Origin: Agromyces sp. CF514
Lineage (GTDB): Bacteria > Actinomycetota > Actinomycetes > Actinomycetales > Microbacteriaceae
DNA length: 64,000 nt
Assembly (NCBI RefSeq): GCF_900113185.1
Contig: NZ_FOZD01000001.1
Span: forward strand, 1,798,001-1,862,000
Direction of reading: 5' to 3'
Positions within the stretch are counted from its first letter, which is position 1. Every line of letters begins with the position of its first letter. The position numbers and the translations under genes are program-made. The notes beneath the pieces are model-generated. The model did not search any database. It was not told the DNA's origin and saw nothing but the letters and a program-made list of their open reading frames with translations. This document shows, piece by piece, positions 62,956 to 64,000 of this stretch.

Positions 62956-63756
62956 TCAGCCGTGCGAGGCGGCCGCGGGCACGGCAGGCGCCAGGGCGCG
63001 GGCGTCGGCGGCGTCGAGTGCGGACGCTGCGGCGCGACGGCCCTCGGCGATGAGGCGTGCGGCGTCGACCATGCGCCACTGCGCCATGCGCTCCATCTCG
63101 GGCTGGATCAGCACGACCGACGGGTCGCTCACGAGGTCGGCGGTGCGGCTGACGGTGCGCATCATGCGCACGTTCTCGAACTTCGCGTGCAGGCGCACCA
63201 CGATCACGCGTTCGGCGCCGATCTCGCGGGTGGCCTCGACGGGCACGTTGTCGACCATGCCGCCGTCGGCGAGCCATGCGCCGTCGCGGCGTACGGGGGA
63301 GAGGAGTCCGGGCACGGCGATCGTCGAGCGGAGCGCCGTGCTCAACGGGCCGCGGTCGATCGTCACCGCCCGACGCGTGCGCAGGTCGGTGGCGACGGCG
63401 CCGAAGCCGCGGGGGAGCTCCTCGATGAGCGGGTCGAAGCCGAGCGCACGGTGGATGCCGACGGTGATCGCGTTCGAGTCGAGCAGGCCGAGTCGGGGCG
63501 CGAACGACCAGTCGGCGATGTCGCGCCACCTGAAATCGAGCACGGCGCGCTCGATCTGCTGCGCGTCGAATCCGGCGGCGTAGGCCGCGGCGACCATGGC
63601 GCCCGAGCTGGTGCCGACCGCGAGACCGGGGCGGATGCCGCGTGCCTCGAGTTCGAGCAGCACGCCCACGTGCGCGGCGCCGAACGCCGCGCCGCCGCTC
63701 AGCGAGAGACCAAGGGTGCGGTCGTCGTTCGAGGTTGCCGCGCCGGGGGTCTGCAT
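62956..63756 (-). CDS. Patatin-like phospholipase
   Basis: This 266-residue serine hydrolase has the Ser-Asp dyad of patatins. The oxyanion glycines are in SLSGGAAFGAAHVGVL, the nucleophile Ser in VGTSSGAMVAAA (G-x-S-x-G) and the Asp in LADGGMVDNVPV (D-G-G). It probably hydrolyses acyl chains of phospholipids; the cellular role is unknown. TAGCGT lies 6 nt before the ATG. Confidence 0.9.
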   Translation of the reverse strand: MQTPGAATSNDDRTLGLSLSGGAAFGAAHVGVLLELEARGIRPGLAVGTSSGAMVAAAYAAGFDAQQIERAVLDFRWRDIADWSFAPRLGLLDSNAITVGIHRALGFDPLIEELPRGFGAVATDLRTRRAVTIDRGPLSTALRSTIAVPGLLSPVRRDGAWLADGGMVDNVPVEATREIGAERVIVVRLHAKFENVRMMRTVSRTADLVSDPSVVLIQPEMERMAQWRMVDAARLIAEGRRAAASALDAADARALAPAVPAAASHG

Positions 63757-63762
63757 GCTCGC

Positions 63763-63768
63763 ACGCTA
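63763..63768 (-). promoter_or_regulatory. -10 hexamer of a probable leaderless promoter (patatin gene)
   Basis: On the minus strand TAGCGT lies 6 nt before the ATG at 63756. Confidence 0.5.
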
Positions 63769-63885
63769 GCGCGCGCGGATTCGGTCTCTCTGTGCGGCCG
63801 CGGTGAGAACGCTGTGAGCGTTTCGCCGGGCTGCGATCGACGGAATCAGGTCACCGGCTGCGCGGCGTGGCGGCGGCGCGGCGTG

Positions 63886-63937
63886 GCGCCCGCGGCCTGC
63901 GCCCGCGGCCTGCGCCCGCGGCATGCGCCCGCGGCAC
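63886..63937. repeat. 13-bp tandem repeat, four units
   Basis: GCGCCCGCGGCCT-type units start at 63886, 63899, 63912 and 63925; the last two differ at one or two positions. It lies 9 bp from the stop of the partial gene at the window edge. Confidence 0.85.
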
Positions 63938-63945
63938 GCGTCGCC

Positions 63946-64000
63946 TCAGCGCCCCTGGCGCTTCTTGTAGGGCTTGGGCTGGCCCTTCACGATGGGCGCG
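63946..64000 (-). CDS. C-terminal end of an unidentified gene, cut by the window
   Basis: Eighteen codons ending in TGA (63946-63948) read APIVKGQPKPYKKRQGR-stop on the minus strand. The basic Lys/Arg/Pro tail is coding-like but too short to assign. The rest lies outside the window. Confidence 0.5.
   Translation of the reverse strand, partial: APIVKGQPKPYKKRQGR

Overview
The window is a high-GC actinobacterial chromosome segment. Gene content and order (mfd, mazG, hisS, eno, ftsB-like, DUF501, greA, DUF4307, uppS, fumC, xseAB, ispH, glpX, ychF), very strong G/C-ending codon use, GTG/TTG starts and Ala/Lys-rich tails suggest the family Microbacteriaceae, perhaps near Agromyces; the genus is a guess. 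Most of the window is ordinary vertically inherited core and accessory metabolism. One region (about 55.0-61.45 kb) is clearly foreign in base and codon use.

Layout. 0-8.2 kb: 3' part of mfd, nhaA, a LysE-type exporter, mazG, hisS, then a DUF559/AbiEi-like nuclease-fold gene bracketed by two long hairpins. 8.3-13.9 kb: eno, a DivIC/FtsB-like gene, DUF501, a membrane-anchored subtilase, a type II NADH dehydrogenase and an unusual tRNA with anticodon UAA. 13.9-18.5 kb: P-type ATPase, FMN reductase, Ppx/GppA phosphatase. 18.6-23.1 kb: a TetR-controlled, translationally coupled operon (regulator, MFS permease, PLP aldolase/deaminase, FAD lactone/alditol oxidase) with a perfect palindromic operator. 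23.1-28.9 kb: an ABC-2 exporter pair, LemA and M48 protease, a YcaQ/AlkZ-like glycosylase, an AI-2E-type permease. 28.9-36.3 kb: ilvA, greA, DUF4307, a small membrane protein, hemolysin III, a cis-prenyltransferase, a class V-fold aminotransferase, PhoH2. 36.5-44.9 kb: a flavin-fold protein, fumC, carbonic anhydrase, DUF4245, xseBA, ispH, LtrA, a membrane protein. 44.9-50.8 kb: class II aldolase, two tandem class II fructose-bisphosphatase genes, MFS, VOC and two small unknown genes. 50.8-55.0 kb: rmuC, a DEDDh exonuclease, a frameshifted methyltransferase, ychF.

The most interesting part begins at the ychF stop codon. The last 166 bp of ychF recur at 60934-61099, and the last 36 bp recur again at 61418-61453, so two segments lie in tandem between three copies of the ychF 3' end. 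All five differences between the two long copies are synonymous. The first segment (55003-60933) carries a decayed IS3-family element and an AT-richer two-gene cassette. Its large gene encodes a 1174-residue protein with a four-cysteine zinc ribbon, TPR-like helices and a CHAT protease domain with both catalytic residues. A 171-residue protein with one hydrophobic segment follows, overlapping by 4 bp. Each of the two genes contains one TTA leucine codon. This looks like an accessory, possibly defensive, protease system in an insertion hotspot at the ychF 3' end. The second segment carries one 91-residue acidic protein gene. No recombinase is visible.

Regulatory signals. At least ten genes have a TANNNT -10-like hexamer exactly 6 nt before the start codon and no Shine-Dalgarno sequence, which predicts leaderless transcripts. 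Several terminators between genes have stems containing GGATGC/GCATCC, a word that recurs throughout the window on both strands.
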